From positions 92,043,137 to 92,107,136 of the forward strand of contig CM045988.1 in the NCBI GenBank assembly GCA_025175895.1: a stretch of 64,000 nucleotides of DNA, written 5' to 3'. Source of the stretch: Wurfbainia villosa (Eukaryota; Streptophyta; Magnoliopsida; Zingiberales; Zingiberaceae). The first letter of the stretch is position 1, and each line of letters begins with the position of its first letter. This document shows positions 12,029 through 25,260 of the stretch, in pieces. Both the position numbers and the translations under genes were made by a program. Under the pieces are notes generated by a model. The model saw only the letters and a program-made list of their open reading frames with translations, made no database searches and was not told where the DNA came from.

Positions 12029-15000
12029 ATGGAGGGAGAGACGGGGCGGTGCGTCAGAGTTCTATGTCCAAAGAAGTCGCTTCTATCCTCCAGGAGCCGC
12101 GGCCTCCAGTGGCTGATCGGATCTCCCCTCTTCTTCTCCTCCTTCTCCATCGTATCCTCCATCCGATGTCTCCATGCCGCTACCGAAGATGATCCTTACT
12201 CCCCGGACTTCGTTAAAGAAACAGGTCTTGTTACACTCCCTTTCTCGTGACGCATTTGGTTGTTCGCTAAGTGGTATTGAAGTCAATAAAAAAAAAGCAA
12301 TTTCCGTGTTGAATATTTTTGTTCACGGTACAAATATGAGGTTTTCATGTCCAATTGTTCACAATTCAGGACTAGTGATGCCTACAAAAGTAGATAGTAA
12401 TTCTCAATGTAAAATAGTTTTGTGCAAGATCAATTGTGTCCACAGTGTCTGAAATACTGAAACAGTAATGTTATACTATTATTTTACAGTTTTCGTAAAC
12501 ATAAGGTGGTCCTGAGGATGCAAGTTTGAATTTAACCTGCAGATCAGAACTTACTAATTTTTTGTAGATTGGAACTTACTAGTTTTATGAGATAAAGATT
12601 CATATCAGTTGTTCCATCAAAAGAACGAATTGGAGTTCAAGAGATTCTTGGCAGAAATGATGTTAGATGAAATGATTGTTTATGTGCTTCATGTGCTCAT
12701 GGAAGACATTCTTTGGTTCAATATGAATAATACTTTGAAAATATGGCAGAGTTGATGTTGATTATGGTAGCTCTCGAGGTCATCAAGTCCACAAAAGTTC
12801 AAAAACAAAAGCAGTGTTAGTGAGCACATGAGATTTTGCCATTGTATTAGAGCAACTAAAAATTGGCTGTTTTTTACATTATCATGTGATAAAAAAAGTT
12901 GCCAAATAAGAAACAAAACCAGCAATTAATCAGTGATTTAAGGATCATCATCTCAACTAGCCTCAGAAATCTGTTACTGAAATGATGACTTGGTTGGTGC
13001 CTTTCACATATATCAAAATATGAATGTGGTTGCAAAATGTAGTAGGACAGTATTGTCACCTAAGTTAATAGATACTATTTGTATTTCTGGTTGCCTCGTG
13101 GAAGAGAAAAGATTGGCACCTTATTAGTGCAGATTATTTGTGACACATAGGACGTAGTCAAAACAATCAGTGAGGATTAGTTATGTATGTCATTGGTGAA
13201 CCTGAGAACAGCAATGGAGGATATAGAGCCTAATGAGTTAATGTAAATAATTGGTAGGTTCCTCAAGTAAGTTGTCAATCTGTCCATGTTGATCTTACTT
13301 GTCTATCACCTGGAGGTAAAATTTGGTTGCAAACATAGCTATTGGGGAGAGTATTATTAGAGAATCTTTTCTTTTTGACCTATGGGGTAAAGAAACTAAA
13401 TCACTTCAAATCCACATGTACTCATGTCCAGATGGCAAATCTTCTTTCTTGACAGTGGTGGAAATCCTGACATTTCTTTTGGCAAAGATAACAAGAAGCA
13501 CTGCCTGAGAGTTCTCTGAGTTTTTGCTAGCTGGACTTAAAGTGATGAGGAAGCTTTATGGTAGAGATGGGCTTTCTTCAACTTTCAATTTTGGTCCAGC
13601 AACATTGGGCTTTTGCATGACAACAATTTATGATGATTTTTCATTAAAGTAAGGGTGCCTTCGCTGAAAACAGTTGATGCTGGTCTAATGAGGTATGAGG
13701 CTTACCTGATGTTGTAGACAAATGAGAGTGGTGATTGGCCAGTGGGCAACAACGATGATGATTTCAGCCTTAGGGTGGAAGCTCTGATAACATGCGAAAA
13801 ATTAGCTTTGGGAAATTGTATTGTATATTCTTGTTAAAGATATAAATATATGATATTTATGTTCACAATGGAAGATTAATTCTCTCTAAGAACAAGGAGA
13901 ATATTTCACCATGAGGAATGATTCTACGCAACATTGTTTTTTACCAAAGTGTCTAAAATAAAACAGATCATATTATTTGTTTATTAAACAATTTTTTTTC
14001 TTATTTCTCCATTATTTGCTGGTACGTGACTATGCAGTTGACATTCCTGCACTTGATTTGCCCAAGATTAATACCCTATATTCACCTGCAAAATTTTTTG
14101 CATTCAAATTAGCCTCATAAACTTAAAGGATTTATTCTCTTATCTCTATGTCCCTAGCATTCTTTCATCCAACAACAATGACATCTTATTCTGTGTATTT
14201 TTGTTTATTTGTCATGGGTGTCTATTGTGTTTTAATTAGTTCCACAAGCGGGTTTGGCTTATTTTTTCCATGAAACTAATAGCATACAAGTTTCAAGAAT
14301 ATTATTGGTCTATACTTTCTTAATCAGTAGGGTTTCAAGCAATCTCTTTGGTTGGCTACACTTGATATATTTTGTTCTTTTTTGAATTGCATTTCTACCC
14401 TAAGTTAGGGTAAGTATATGTTATTATGTTTGAAGTGAAATTGCAACTAAACTGCAGTTCACTCTCTCTTTAATTAATTAATTAATTTTATAAATAAGTT
14501 CTCTCTCTTTGTCTAGCAGATGAAATCAGGATGTTACTTTTAAGAGGGTTTGAAGTTATTGGTGCAATAGTAATTGGAGATGGGAGTCAGGAGAAAAATG
14601 CTGGCAAGGCTGTTGAGATTTCTCGAAAGATGAGAGAATGTCTTCATGGTCCTGGAGAACATTATCTAATTGGTGCCACAACTGATTTGATGACTGATGA
14701 TGTTCATTTCTTTGTTTCATGCCCTCCAAATATTGAAAGAATGGAAGTTGTTAGTTTGGTTATTTATGAGGACAATCCCGAAAAATATATCTGGGAGAAA
14801 GGTTGTCTACTGAGATGCAACCTGGAATTCAAGTTGCCTATTTTCATTCCTTTACATAAAACATCAGGTGCATTTCTTGCGGTCAGTAAGTTGAAACTTG
14901 TTTCATGTATAAAGAAAAAAGAGTGTCTAAATTTATGTTTTTTCTTGTTCATAATGTAAACTTCTTAGGTCTGTTTTACCAAGGCTGACATCACTATCAC

Positions 15001-18000
15001 AATTGACTTGCCCTATTTATTCATGTGTAGTTTGTCTGATTTGTTTCCTTTGAATGAGATTAATTTATTAAATTATGTAGTTTTTTACATCTCTAACTGT
15101 CACAATCATTTTTTGCTTTTCAATAGTAAAACAAACAATATATGTCCTTGGGGCATTTACCTTTCCAGCATAGTACCTTCATGAGACTTTGAGCAATGTG
15201 GATGGCAGATTGGTAGCTGGTTTTATGTCTGTGAAGCTGAACTCCACATGTCAAATAGCTATTATTTTTTTATTGAGTTAAAAAGTATGTTGGTTGTGCT
15301 ATTTAGCTGCAATTCCTGACATTTGCTATATTGTCAGATGATGCAGAAATTGTTTCTTCATCCATTGATGTTGCTGCTGCCAAATTGAGAGATCAACATG
15401 TTGCATACCTAGTTGAAGGTTCAAATATTAACACAGAGGAGTCAACTCGTTCTGCTATCTTGCATGGTATGGTGTTGGATTTGGTTCCAGGTCATTCTGC
15501 CTCCAAACTGGCGGAGACTTCTACTAAGGATCTACCATGTTCATATTTTCTTTCCAAGCGCAAGGACATCTCGTTATCAGCAATAAGAGAGGTAAGTTAT
15601 ATTTCTAAGTTTATTTTTTGCATTAGTTTGTTGTTGTGCGGTTGAGTTTAGAGTGTAAATATTTGAAAGAGGTAAGTTATATACTTATGTATCTAATTTA
15701 TTTATCATGGTTGCTTTTGTGTAAGCTAGATGTCTGAGTTTATCTTTTGCATCAATTTGTGTGTGGTTGAGTTTAGATTGTAAATATTTGAGAGAGGTAA
15801 GTTATATACTTATATATCTAATTTATTTATCATGGTCATTTTTTGTGTGATAGACTTTGGATTACAAATAATATTAGAGATTCCAATGTTACAACTTCTT
15901 TCTTTTTTGGTTATTTGTTTCATCAATTAATAATAAGGAAAACATGTCATCTCTCTAGACCTTTAAAATTTCTCTTCTTGATCTATGTAATTTATTGTTT
16001 TCTGTACTTTGTGTTATTATAAGAATGGATAAGATGCTTCCAATTGCATTGTGACTGTTCTCTCAATTAGAATGCAGATGCTATCCAAATAGCTGTTCTA
16101 TTCAATCAGTCAAGAAAAAATTGCAAATCGATTGCTCCAGTTGCAGAATATTTTCCAGGTTCCGTTGATTTCTTTTTTCTACAATTTCGTATATTCCCCA
16201 CATCTGTGTGCTTTATGGTTTGATAATAATGTCCTCTGTTTTCAGTCACCGAACATGCAAAAAACCTGAGTTTTATTTTCAAGCTTGATGTCCTATGCTA
16301 CTCAGCTGAAGATTTTACAATTGCTGCGGCTCTCTCTAAATTAGTTATCCCCGGATTAGTTGATCAGTTAAATAACATGAAGAAGGCTCTCATATCAGAA
16401 TTACAATCACAACAGCCTCAGGTAATGCTTACGTTTTAGGAAGTCTAACCAGCTATTCAATTGATCGTCTGCTAAATTCTGCATTGTCATCTGCTTTTAT
16501 TATATTTCCATTTAACTATACATTAAAAAGGTCCCAGCCATTGTACCTGTAGGTGCCTCATCAGAAGTCTTAGTTTATTAAACAATTTTCTCAAAAATAT
16601 ATCATTGCCTCTGTGACATACTTTATATTCTTCTTAGCAGTCTTGTTGTCTTACTAAAGTTTTCTTTAGGACACAGTAATGAAAATGCTATTGGGCTTTT
16701 GAACTTTGATTCATAAAGTAGCATCCTTATTTTTTGCTGAGTCATACACAATATCTTGTCTGAGTTCATCTTAGGTAGACAGCACACCCTTGTGTTCACA
16801 TTCGCAGTGTGATATTAATATCTATCTCCTCTAGAATTATGCCAATTGCAGATAGCTTTCATATTGAAATCCTGCTAATCAAAATTGTGAATTTGTTTCT
16901 TAAACATATTCATTGTTTTTCTTTTATGCTTTTTTATTTTATTTGCTTCACTTGATGGAATAGAGCAATATATGGGCATATATTAATCTTTTTGATGTAT
17001 CCTTATCTTGTTGCAAGTTGGCTAACTATTTATCTCATCTGATTTACACCAATATTGGAATCTGTGTTTGCAGTTTTGTCCATATCACTTCCTGCCACCT
17101 GGGTTATTGCATCCGATAACGGCTATCTATGATCTCAGATATGGTGAGATGGAGATGAAACAAGGTAATAAAAGATCTGGTGATTGATGTGCAAGTTATC
17201 TGCAACTCTCACTACATTCCATTATGATTACTTTTGAACTAAAGATGGTCAAGATGAAAAGTTTATGATAGCCTATTTAAGTGGTTTGTGCCTGTATTCT
17301 TCAGTGGAAATGAGGAAAACTTTGCATTCAAGATTAGGCCTGCCCTTGGATCGCCCTCTACTGCGAACTGCTAATGCTTTACATTTTGACACGAAGAGCA
17401 TGAAAACTATCAACCCTTTGAAATATGGTATTTATTATTCTTTTTTATTTTCAAATATGTTACCCATTGCCGCTTTAACTATGACAATTTACTACCTGTT
17501 TAAGTTGAGAGTGGAGTATGGTATAAATGGTTCTTTTTTATGGTTTCATATAATACTTTTGATGTGAAAGACTGAATCAAATTTGTGCAACTGGTTTTGC
17601 GTGTGAAAAATAGGTACTCCATTGCTTAAAGATGTTCATACTGAGATTCCAAGTGGTGGTGGTTGGTTCTCTGATATTATTGGATATCTTTGTTTGTTTT
17701 TCTTCCTCTAGTCATTCTATTAGGGCTACAATGACCTTTTTCTAAATGGATTTTGCAGTTTCTGGAGGCATAATCTCTTTGATTGATGGATCATATGAAT
17801 ACTATCATTACCTTCTTCAAGGTTTTGATGACAATGTAAGGTTATTACAGTTTTTCAACATTATGATCTACTTTGTTGATAGAATGCTTGTGCATATTTG
17901 TATTTGCTTTCCGTAGGCCAGCTAGATTTGATTCTAACTCATTATGCTCATGAAAGTGTTATGGGTCTTTATGCAAACAAGTTACATGGTACATTTATAC

Positions 18001-21000
18001 TATTTTGTATAAACAATAATATTCATGTACAGATAGAGGGAAGCTACTTAAGGTTGCATCCTGAGTAATTTTCCTTTTGTGGTATGAGGTTGATATCTAG
18101 TTATTGTGTTCTTTTAAAAGGTGGTTTTATTTTCTCGAAGAACAAGAACTAAATATAGGTGGCAAGTGCAGAGGTAGAATATATGTTAGTGCAAATAAGA
18201 TTCATATATCTCCACAATAGTATGATATTGTCCACTTTGGACCTATGCTCTCATGATTTTATTTTTGGGCTATACCCAAAAGGTCTTATACCATTGTGGA
18301 GATATGTAAATTTTATTTGTACCAACAATTAATATCAGAGTCATGGTCCATGTCAAGCCATTCATCTCGAATGTAAGAAGTGAGGCTCTCATGTCCGGAT
18401 CAAGAGAATCAGACACCAGATAGGAAGTCCAGTTGGGTAAGGAGGATCGAACAACGGGCAGAAAGTCCAGTTGGGTCAGAAGGACTGGACAACTAGTAAG
18501 AAGTCCAGCTAGGTCAGAAGGATCGGATAGTTAACAGGAAGACCTTGTGGGTTGAGGATCAAACATCAAACAGAGGAAGTCCTTTTAGAACGGATAGGCT
18601 TGATGGGGGTCCAATGTGGTTCTTCGTTTGAGGGGGGAGGGGAGGGGGAGGGGTTGTTGGGAGTATTGAGAATACAATCAATGTCCTATATTGGTAAGAC
18701 ATGAAAAAGATCATATGCTTATAAAATGAAAAGATATCTATATTGGTATGAGACCTTTTGGGTATAACCCAAAAATAAAACCATGAGGACTTAGGCCTAA
18801 AGTGGATAATATTATACTATTATGAAGATATGTGAATTTTATTTGCACCTATAAGGCTATAAGTGGTATCAGAGTCAAGTCGCTCTTCACCAGATTGATC
18901 GCTGAGGGAGCTAAGGCTAGAAGAATGGAGTTCAACGATGGATTTGAGTGTGACACTTGATTTCCACCACCCTATGGATTCGGTGGATTCGCTCAGTGGA
19001 AGACAATGACCGAGTTCTTATTCCAAATGAACATGGAGGATTGATTTGCCTTGACGGAGGGCTTGGAGACTCCAAAGAACAAGAAAGGGAAACCACTTCA
19101 GAAGAGTAAATGGATCGAGGGACAAGTCCAAAGATCCGAAGCAAATGACAAGATAACAAAAATTTTGATTAATTTGATTCCTAATGACATTTTGTGTAAA
19201 TTAGAAAAATTCAAGATGCAAGTAAACTATGGAGCAAGTTTGTTAAGCTCCATGAAGAACCTTTATTGGTTCAAGATGATGAGGAGCTCGAGGAAGAAAA
19301 TTCATTTTCTCAAGGGCTCGAAGATCTGAAAGTTGAGAGGTGCTCAACATCCGAACTAGAAGAGGTGGTAGAAGCCTCTACCTTAAGGATTGAGGGGAGG
19401 ATAAACAATCTATACCGGAGCAAGCGGAGCTCTGAACATCCGGAGTCGATGAAGAAGAAGTCCACACTTTCTCTATCACCATCGAAGGTAACACAAGCTT
19501 AATATGTAAAAATAAATATCATATTATTTGTTTTGAGCATAGGGAAAAAGGATATTATAAGAGCAAGTGCCTAAAACGAATCAAGAAGAAGGGTCTAGTG
19601 GCACCAAAGGCTAAGGAAAAGCCAAAGGAGATCGGTACCTTGATACACAAAGGCAAGGAATACATCGTGTGTTTCTTGTGTAATAAAAAAGGACACTACC
19701 GGAACCAATGTCCAAGGAGGAGACATCCAACCAAGGATAAAGGAGGAAGCTCAAGTTTAGGGAGAGCTTCTAAAGCTAGGCCTAAGGTATCTTTCTTTAG
19801 TGCAATTTCAATACATTATGATAAAAAGCATGTTAGAAATAAATTTTATCATTAGGTGCTCAATATCATGATTATGAGCCTAAGGACTATTCTAGAACTA
19901 TTAGCTCAAGAATTACTCTACCTAAAGAAAATTTTAGAACTTTTAAAGGTAGACCTAATTTAACAAAGGATAGAAAGGATGAGAAAAATCTAGGCAATAA
20001 TCCAAAGAAAAATAGACATATGCCTAGGAAAAACAATATCTAAAGAAATGATGGAAAATTGAAAATTGAGGCGTTAGAGGTAGAAAATCAAGTCTTGAGG
20101 TCAAAATTTAGAAAATTAAAAAAATACTCTTAGAAAGATAGAAAATGCATTTAAAGGGTCTAAAGGACATAATCTATGAATTGATAGACAAGAATCATCT
20201 AGAGACAAGAAGGGTTTGGATTATAAATCTAAGTCCAAGAATAGCATGCCTTCATGCCTTAGTGTTTCATATAATTATAGAACTCATCTTAGATCTAGGA
20301 ATGTCAAGATTACAAGGGAAGCTATTTCTAGAGTTGACCTTGATAAAACTACAATGACTAAGGCTTCTAAAAAGCCTAGGAGACTCATTAGGAACGTATC
20401 ATTGGAGATTATCCCTAGTGAATATCTAGAATATCCAAAGAGCTTCAATAGGTATTGGGTTCCTAGAAGTGTGATTCTTTCACACTAAATGAGTATAGAG
20501 TGTGTCAACTTAGAATGGGAATGTACTTAACCTAACCATACTAGAGTTGCCATTTTAAAGGATTTTTTAGGTATAGTAATACCTTGAAAATGAACTTAGA
20601 ACATGATTCTAAAAGATCTTAGGATATGCCAATGGAAATGAAATTTCAAGTTTAAGTTAATCATGATTGACACATTAGGCCAGAGTGGTGTGTCAAGTTT
20701 AGGTTTTTGATACACTCAAGGGAGTTAGTTCGTCATTATGTCAAATTCAGTATTTGATATAATTATAGATAATGACGATTAGATTAAAGACTTAGGGATC
20801 TTTATGCCTTAGTACTTTACATATATATTTTTGTCATGCTTTGTGTGTCGTGTTATATGTCATGCCATCATGTATCACTTAATTGTAGAAATCATGTCAT
20901 GTTAATACTTAAGTTAATTTGTATCTTGCCATGACATCATGCATCATTTAGGCTTATTATACTTTCTTATAAAAGCTATACAACTAATATGCCATGATCA

Positions 21001-24000
21001 TAGTCATGCATTTATTCAATTGAAATTAAGGAAAATTGACATTATTTGATAACCTAGGTAGGATAATCAAATTGGGTATGCTAGATAGAAATACATGATC
21101 CCCTAGTTTAAAGAATAACTAATTTACATCTCACATAAATTATAGGATGACTTGTGTATGTATTGAGACATAGTAGACAAAAGTAAGATATTAGGATGAT
21201 GAATCACGTTCAATGTGCATATATTGTACATCAAAATGAACTCAAATTCATTGAATGGTAATGAATAGATCATAAGAAAAGCTAATATATAAGTCATGTG
21301 CACTTAGCCCATAGATCATGATTGGAAATAATGTTTGAAAATATTTTTAAAATCATTTTGAAAATCTTAGTGAAGTCTATCTTTTGATAAGAATCTCCAT
21401 TGATAATATTGATACAAAGTGAGCATGAAACGTTGATGTTTTTAATCGTTTTCAACTTTGTGTCATTCTTTGAAAATAATAGGTATTTTCATAGAAAATT
21501 ATTTTTCTCCCAGAGTATTTGATATAAGTAATGTGTGTATGAAATTTCAAGATTTTTCGAAAAACATAATTACTTGTGTGTTTCCAAAGTTTGATTGAAA
21601 ATTCAAATTCAGAAAAATCAAAAACCATTCGAGGTGACACCTCGATTGTAGATAGTACCAATTGACTGGTCGACTCTCCATTCGACTGTTAGCACTATTT
21701 TTGGCTAAATATATTTGGTTTAGCCATTTACATCCAACCCTAGGCAGGTTAACTACTCCTAACCCTCTGATATGCTTGGAAAAACCTTAAAAGGGAATGA
21801 TTTTTAGTGAAAATGAATGAGAGAGTTAATTAGGATAAAAATCAAATGTTTAAGGGATGTTAATGTTCAAGGTTTAACTTTTGCTCATACTTTTTGGAGT
21901 TTGAATCTCATATAGGCTGAGGATCTCTTCAAAGACATTGTTGGTGCAATGGCTAAGAAAGAGCTAGCCTTAAGGGGGAGGTTGTTCATCAAGGTATGAT
22001 GGATGATTTGTGACTAAAGGGGAGAATAAAGAGATTAAGGGGAGAATGAAGAGTTTGGGAAAGAAGGGAAGTTTATGGAAAACTTTTTTATGTATATTAA
22101 AGGGGAAGAATGAAGGGTTTAAGTTAAGAAACCTTCGTTATCCTTTGGCATAAGAAGTGACAAGTTGGGCTTATGGATTAACCTAACTTGAAGGTATTGT
22201 TAAACATTAATAAGGAGGAGATTGTTGGTGCAATTAATCTCCGGTCAAGGTTGACCAAGTTCGAGTGAGACTTAGATTGAGTTTCGATGTTTGACAATAT
22301 AGTGTGAGGTTGATGATAAGTGATAGTAGTGGGGAATTTTTGGTGCAATCAACTTCAGATCAAGGTTGATTAAGCTCAAAGGAGGTCGAGTAAGAGAGGG
22401 AGATTGTTGGTGAGTGAAAGTCCAACAGAGAATTGACACGTGCAAAGTCAAGTGAGTAAAGATTGACCGAACACTTGACATAGAAAGTCCAAACATGTCG
22501 AGGTAGACTAAATGTTTGGTGACAAGAAGTCCCGGCAGATCAAGGTTGATCGAATGTCAGGCACGAGAAGAAAATTCCAAGCAAGTCAGGTGACCGAATG
22601 CTTGGTGTCGGAAAAGTCCAAGTAGGTCAAAGGACCGGATGCTTGGTGTCAAAAAAATCCAAGCAAGTCAAAGATTGGACGCTTGGGGTTGAAAAGTCTA
22701 AGTAGGTCAAGGACCGAATGCTTAGTGTCGATGAAGTCCTTGAAGATCAAGTGACCAGATGCTAGGCAAGTGGAAGGAAGTCCCGGACGAGAGTCTTGAT
22801 AAGTAAAGTCTTGGTAGGTCAAGTAACCAAATGTTGGACAAGTGAAGTTCTGGTGGGTTGAGGTCAACTAGACACCAAGTAAGGGGTCTAGGGTAGACTC
22901 TGTTAGGGGCAGTTTCGACCTTGGGATTGGTCGAAATAGTAAGTGGTCAGGGAACTAGTCGAGGTGTTGGTCGAGCCCACCTTGCATCTATCTGACTTGA
23001 ACACGCCATCAGTCGAGGTGTAGCCTTGACTGGTTCGTTGATTACTTACTATTTCGACCAATCTTAAGGTCAAAACTATCCTAGATAGACTACCCTAGAC
23101 CTCCTTACCTGATGTCCGGTTGACCTCAACCCACTAGAACTTCACTTGTCCAGCATCCGGTTACCTGACCTGTTGGGACTTCACTTGCTAAGACTCTCAT
23201 CCGAGACTTCCTTCCACTTGCCTAGCATCCAGTCACTTGACCTGCCAGGACTTCATCGACACCAAGCATCCAGTTCTTGACCTACTTGGACTTTTCGACA
23301 CCAAGCATCTAGTCCTTGATCTGCTTGGATTTTTCGAGACCAAGCATCCGGTCCTTGACCTGCTTGGACTTTTCCGACACCAAGCATTCAATCACTTGAC
23401 CTACTTGGAATTTTTTTCTCGTGCATAACATCCGATCAACCTTGATCTGTCGGAACTTCTTGTCACCAACATCTAGTCTACCTAGATATGTTTGGACTTT
23501 CTATGTCAAGTGTTTGGTTAACTTTGACCCACTTGACTTTGTACGTGTCAACTCTCTGTTGGACTTTCGCTCACCAACAATCCTTCTCTTACTCGACCTC
23601 CTTCGAGCTTGATCAACCTTAACTTGAAGTTGATTGTACTAACAATCTCCCCATTGCTATCACTCATCATCAACCTCACGCTATATTATCAAACATCGAA
23701 ACTCAATCCGAGTCTCACTCGAACTTGGCTAACCTTGATCTAAGGTTAATTGCACTAACAATATAGACATAAACTTTGCAATAAGCGAACTCATGCTCCT
23801 ATAAAAGTTGCAATACATATAGTCTCGAATCATGGGTCTTCGTGTAAATATGTAAAAGTTTATGGGTCAACTTGTGATGTTTCGTATACTTGATGATATG
23901 CATTTTATATGTAGAGGGGACTACCTGCGGATGTATCCTGAATAAATTCCCTTACACTAGGAATTTGCATGAACAATTGCACTAATACAACTGCGGTCTT

Positions 24001-25260
24001 TAAGATGCTGCTGATTCATCAGGCCATCCCGGGTTAAGATGAACTATTTGTAATCTGTTTGGCTGTGAATCATGCAAAGTAAACATACAAGATTCCAAAT
24101 GATCCTCACGTGTTAATTTGGAGCAAATCTATTATGTTAGCTTGCTTATCAGTACAGGTGCCTTGATCTCCATGTTTTATCTGCCAAAATCAAATCATTT
24201 ACTTTTGCTTGCATTTTTTTTTATAAAAAAATTCATTCTGTATCACTAATGAAATAATGTTAACAGGGCTGGGGATGTGCTTATCGCTCTCTGCAAACCA
24301 TTTTATCATGGTACCGACTTCAACGGTACACATCCCTGAATGTTCCTTCACACAGGTTAGAAAATCTGCTACTCCTTTTTTGTTAATTGTTTTACCGATA
24401 TAGATTTAGCTTGAGCTCAAACAGTTTTTTCTTTCAATGCTTTCAGGGAAATTCAGCAGGCTCTTGTCGATGTAGGCGATAAGGAACCTTCTTTTGTTGG
24501 ATCGCGTGAATGGATCGGAGCAATTGAGTTAAGCTTTGTCTTGGACAAACTTCTTGGAGTAAGAACTATGGGTTTTCTATGAAACTTTAAGACTTCTTGT
24601 AATGCGTTCTTTCATTTGTCTTTGGCTCAGTTTTTGAGACAATATACTTTTTTAATTGTCTGAATTACAAATAAAATGATGACCATACTATGAGAAATTT
24701 GACTTTCGATCGTATGGGACACATTGGCAGGTCAGCTGTAAAATTATAAACGTGAGATCTGGAGAAGAGCTTCCAGAGAAATGTAGGGAGCTTTCCATGC
24801 ATTTCGAGACACAAGGAACTCCAATTATGATTGGTATATCTTTATTCATTCACACAATAGCCTATAAAATCTTGTATCAGAAATAAAAAAACTTCAATTT
24901 CTAGTCTTTATTGCTCCACATATTTCCTTTTTTTTATTGTTGTCTTTTTTAATGATTACATTAGTATAGGCAAAGGTTGCGCACTCAGCTAATTCATTTC
25001 AATTCTCATGCCCTAATATTAAAAATGCAGGTGGTGGTGTTTTAGCATATACCCTTCTCGGAGTTGATTACAACGAAGTAAGTGGGGATTGTGCATTTCT
25101 TATCCTCGATCCACATTACACAGGCAGCGATGATCTTAAGAAGATTGTGCATGGTGGATGGTGTGGGTGGAAGAAGGCTGTTGATAGCAAAGGCAAGAGC
25201 TTTTTTTTGAAGGACAAGTTTTACAATCTTCTCCTCCCACAAAGGCCCAACATAGTTTGA
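12029..25260 (+). CDS. UFSP2: UFM1-specific protease 2 (UFSP2), 13 exons
   Basis: A cysteine protease of the C78 family that matures UFM1 and removes it from targets, chiefly at the ER. Coding exons: 12029-12224, 14520-14867, 15338-15591, 16071-16158, 16246-16421, 17074-17164, 17305-17427, 17614-17661, 17759-17835, 24267-24355, 24447-24558, 24731-24833 and 25031-25260. All introns are GT-AG. Phases join without a break to 644 residues, the usual plant length. The catalytic Cys is in GWGCAYRSL (Cys471, first residues of exon 10). The Asp and His lie in LDPHYTG (Asp595, His597). The C-terminus DKFYNLLLPQRPN is family-typical. The first ~460 residues are the plant N-terminal region. The exon 8 donor could also be 17658, which would remove one Gly. 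Intron 1 is 2.3 kb and intron 9 is 6.4 kb, the latter filled by transposons. The frame is intact, so the gene is probably functional. Confidence 0.93.
12690..13935 (-). mobile_element. Decayed copia-like remnant in UFSP2 intron 1
   Basis: At 13781-13794 the plus strand reads GCTCTGATAACATG, the reverse complement of a retrotransposon primer-binding site (initiator tRNA-Met type). An LTR-like AT-rich stretch with no coding content follows to about 13935. Sequence to the left has short open pieces but no recognisable pol motif. I read it as the 5' end of an old minus-strand element. The borders are guesses. Confidence 0.3.
15588..15850 (+). repeat. Tandem copies of the exon 3 splice donor region in UFSP2 intron 3
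   Basis: The sequence GAGGTAAGTTATAT occurs three times, with GT at 15592 (the donor used), 15672 and 15797. The DNA after each copy is also repeated (ttgagtttaga-tgtaaatatttga; cttat-tatctaatttatttatcatgg). The intron start has therefore been partly triplicated, carrying intact donor consensus each time. Donors 2 and 3 would add 80 or 205 nt to exon 3, both out of frame. Confidence 0.75.
18188..18862 (+). mobile_element. TRIM-like LTR element with a rearranged left LTR (UFSP2 intron 9)
   Basis: The right end (about 18657-18862) is an LTR of the same family as the TRIM at 27063-27705, preceded by a G-rich polypurine tract (about 18634-18655). The left end starts TGTTAGTGCAAATAAG, which is this LTR in reverse orientation to about 18299. 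It then switches to the forward LTR terminus and ends ACCAACA before a PBS-like TAATATCAGAGTC (18333). Inside are ~40-bp repeats around 'gaagtccagttgggtcagaagg'. It carries no coding capacity. The mixed orientation suggests an inversion or gene conversion between LTR copies. Confidence 0.55.
18866..22220 (+). mobile_element. Gutted copia element (gag remnant only) in UFSP2 intron 9
   Basis: A PBS-like GGTATCAGAGTC at 18868 is followed by a gag remnant. A UBN2-type segment with 'YGFGGFAQWKTMTEFLF'-like sequence lies near 18970, and a CCHC zinc knuckle with the spacing C-x2-C-x4-H-x4-C is encoded at about 19675-19717 (CFLCNKKGHYRNQC). Gag stop codons and frameshifts are frequent. No protease, integrase, reverse transcriptase or RNase H motif follows. 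The right end has purine-rich 'aaggggag' runs and a polypurine tract just before TGTTGGTGCAATT at 22223, as in long copia elements of the SIRE/Maximus type. It is non-autonomous and broken. Confidence 0.6.
22221..23763. repeat. Large inverted repeat with ~720-bp arms in UFSP2 intron 9
   Basis: The left arm 22221-22943 and right arm 23044-23763 are reverse complements over their whole length with scattered mismatches. The outer ends are ATTGTTGGTGCAATTAA against TTAATTGCACTAACAAT. The inner ends around GGTCGAAATAGTAAGT and ACTTACTATTTCGACC flank a loop of about 100 nt. Each arm contains several tandem ~45-bp units around 'ttggtgtc-aaagtccaagtaggtcaa'. The arm sequence begins like a copia LTR (polypurine tract, then TGTTGGTG). 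This suggests two head-to-head LTRs. Transcription of UFSP2 would place the whole palindrome in the pre-mRNA. Confidence 0.85.

Noticed and set aside
11713..12192. Long frame across the UFSP2 start region
   Set aside because: Out of frame with the UFSP2 exon 1 that joins correctly to exon 2. The region is promoter or 5' UTR.
23237..23428. Repetitive frame 'DTKHPVLDLLGLF' in the UFSP2 intron
   Set aside because: A translation of the ~45-bp repeats of the palindrome arm, not a real repeat protein.
22221..23763. CRISPR-like array suggested by regularly spaced ~45-bp repeats
   Set aside because: The repeats are contiguous and imperfect with no unique spacers, and this is plant intron DNA.
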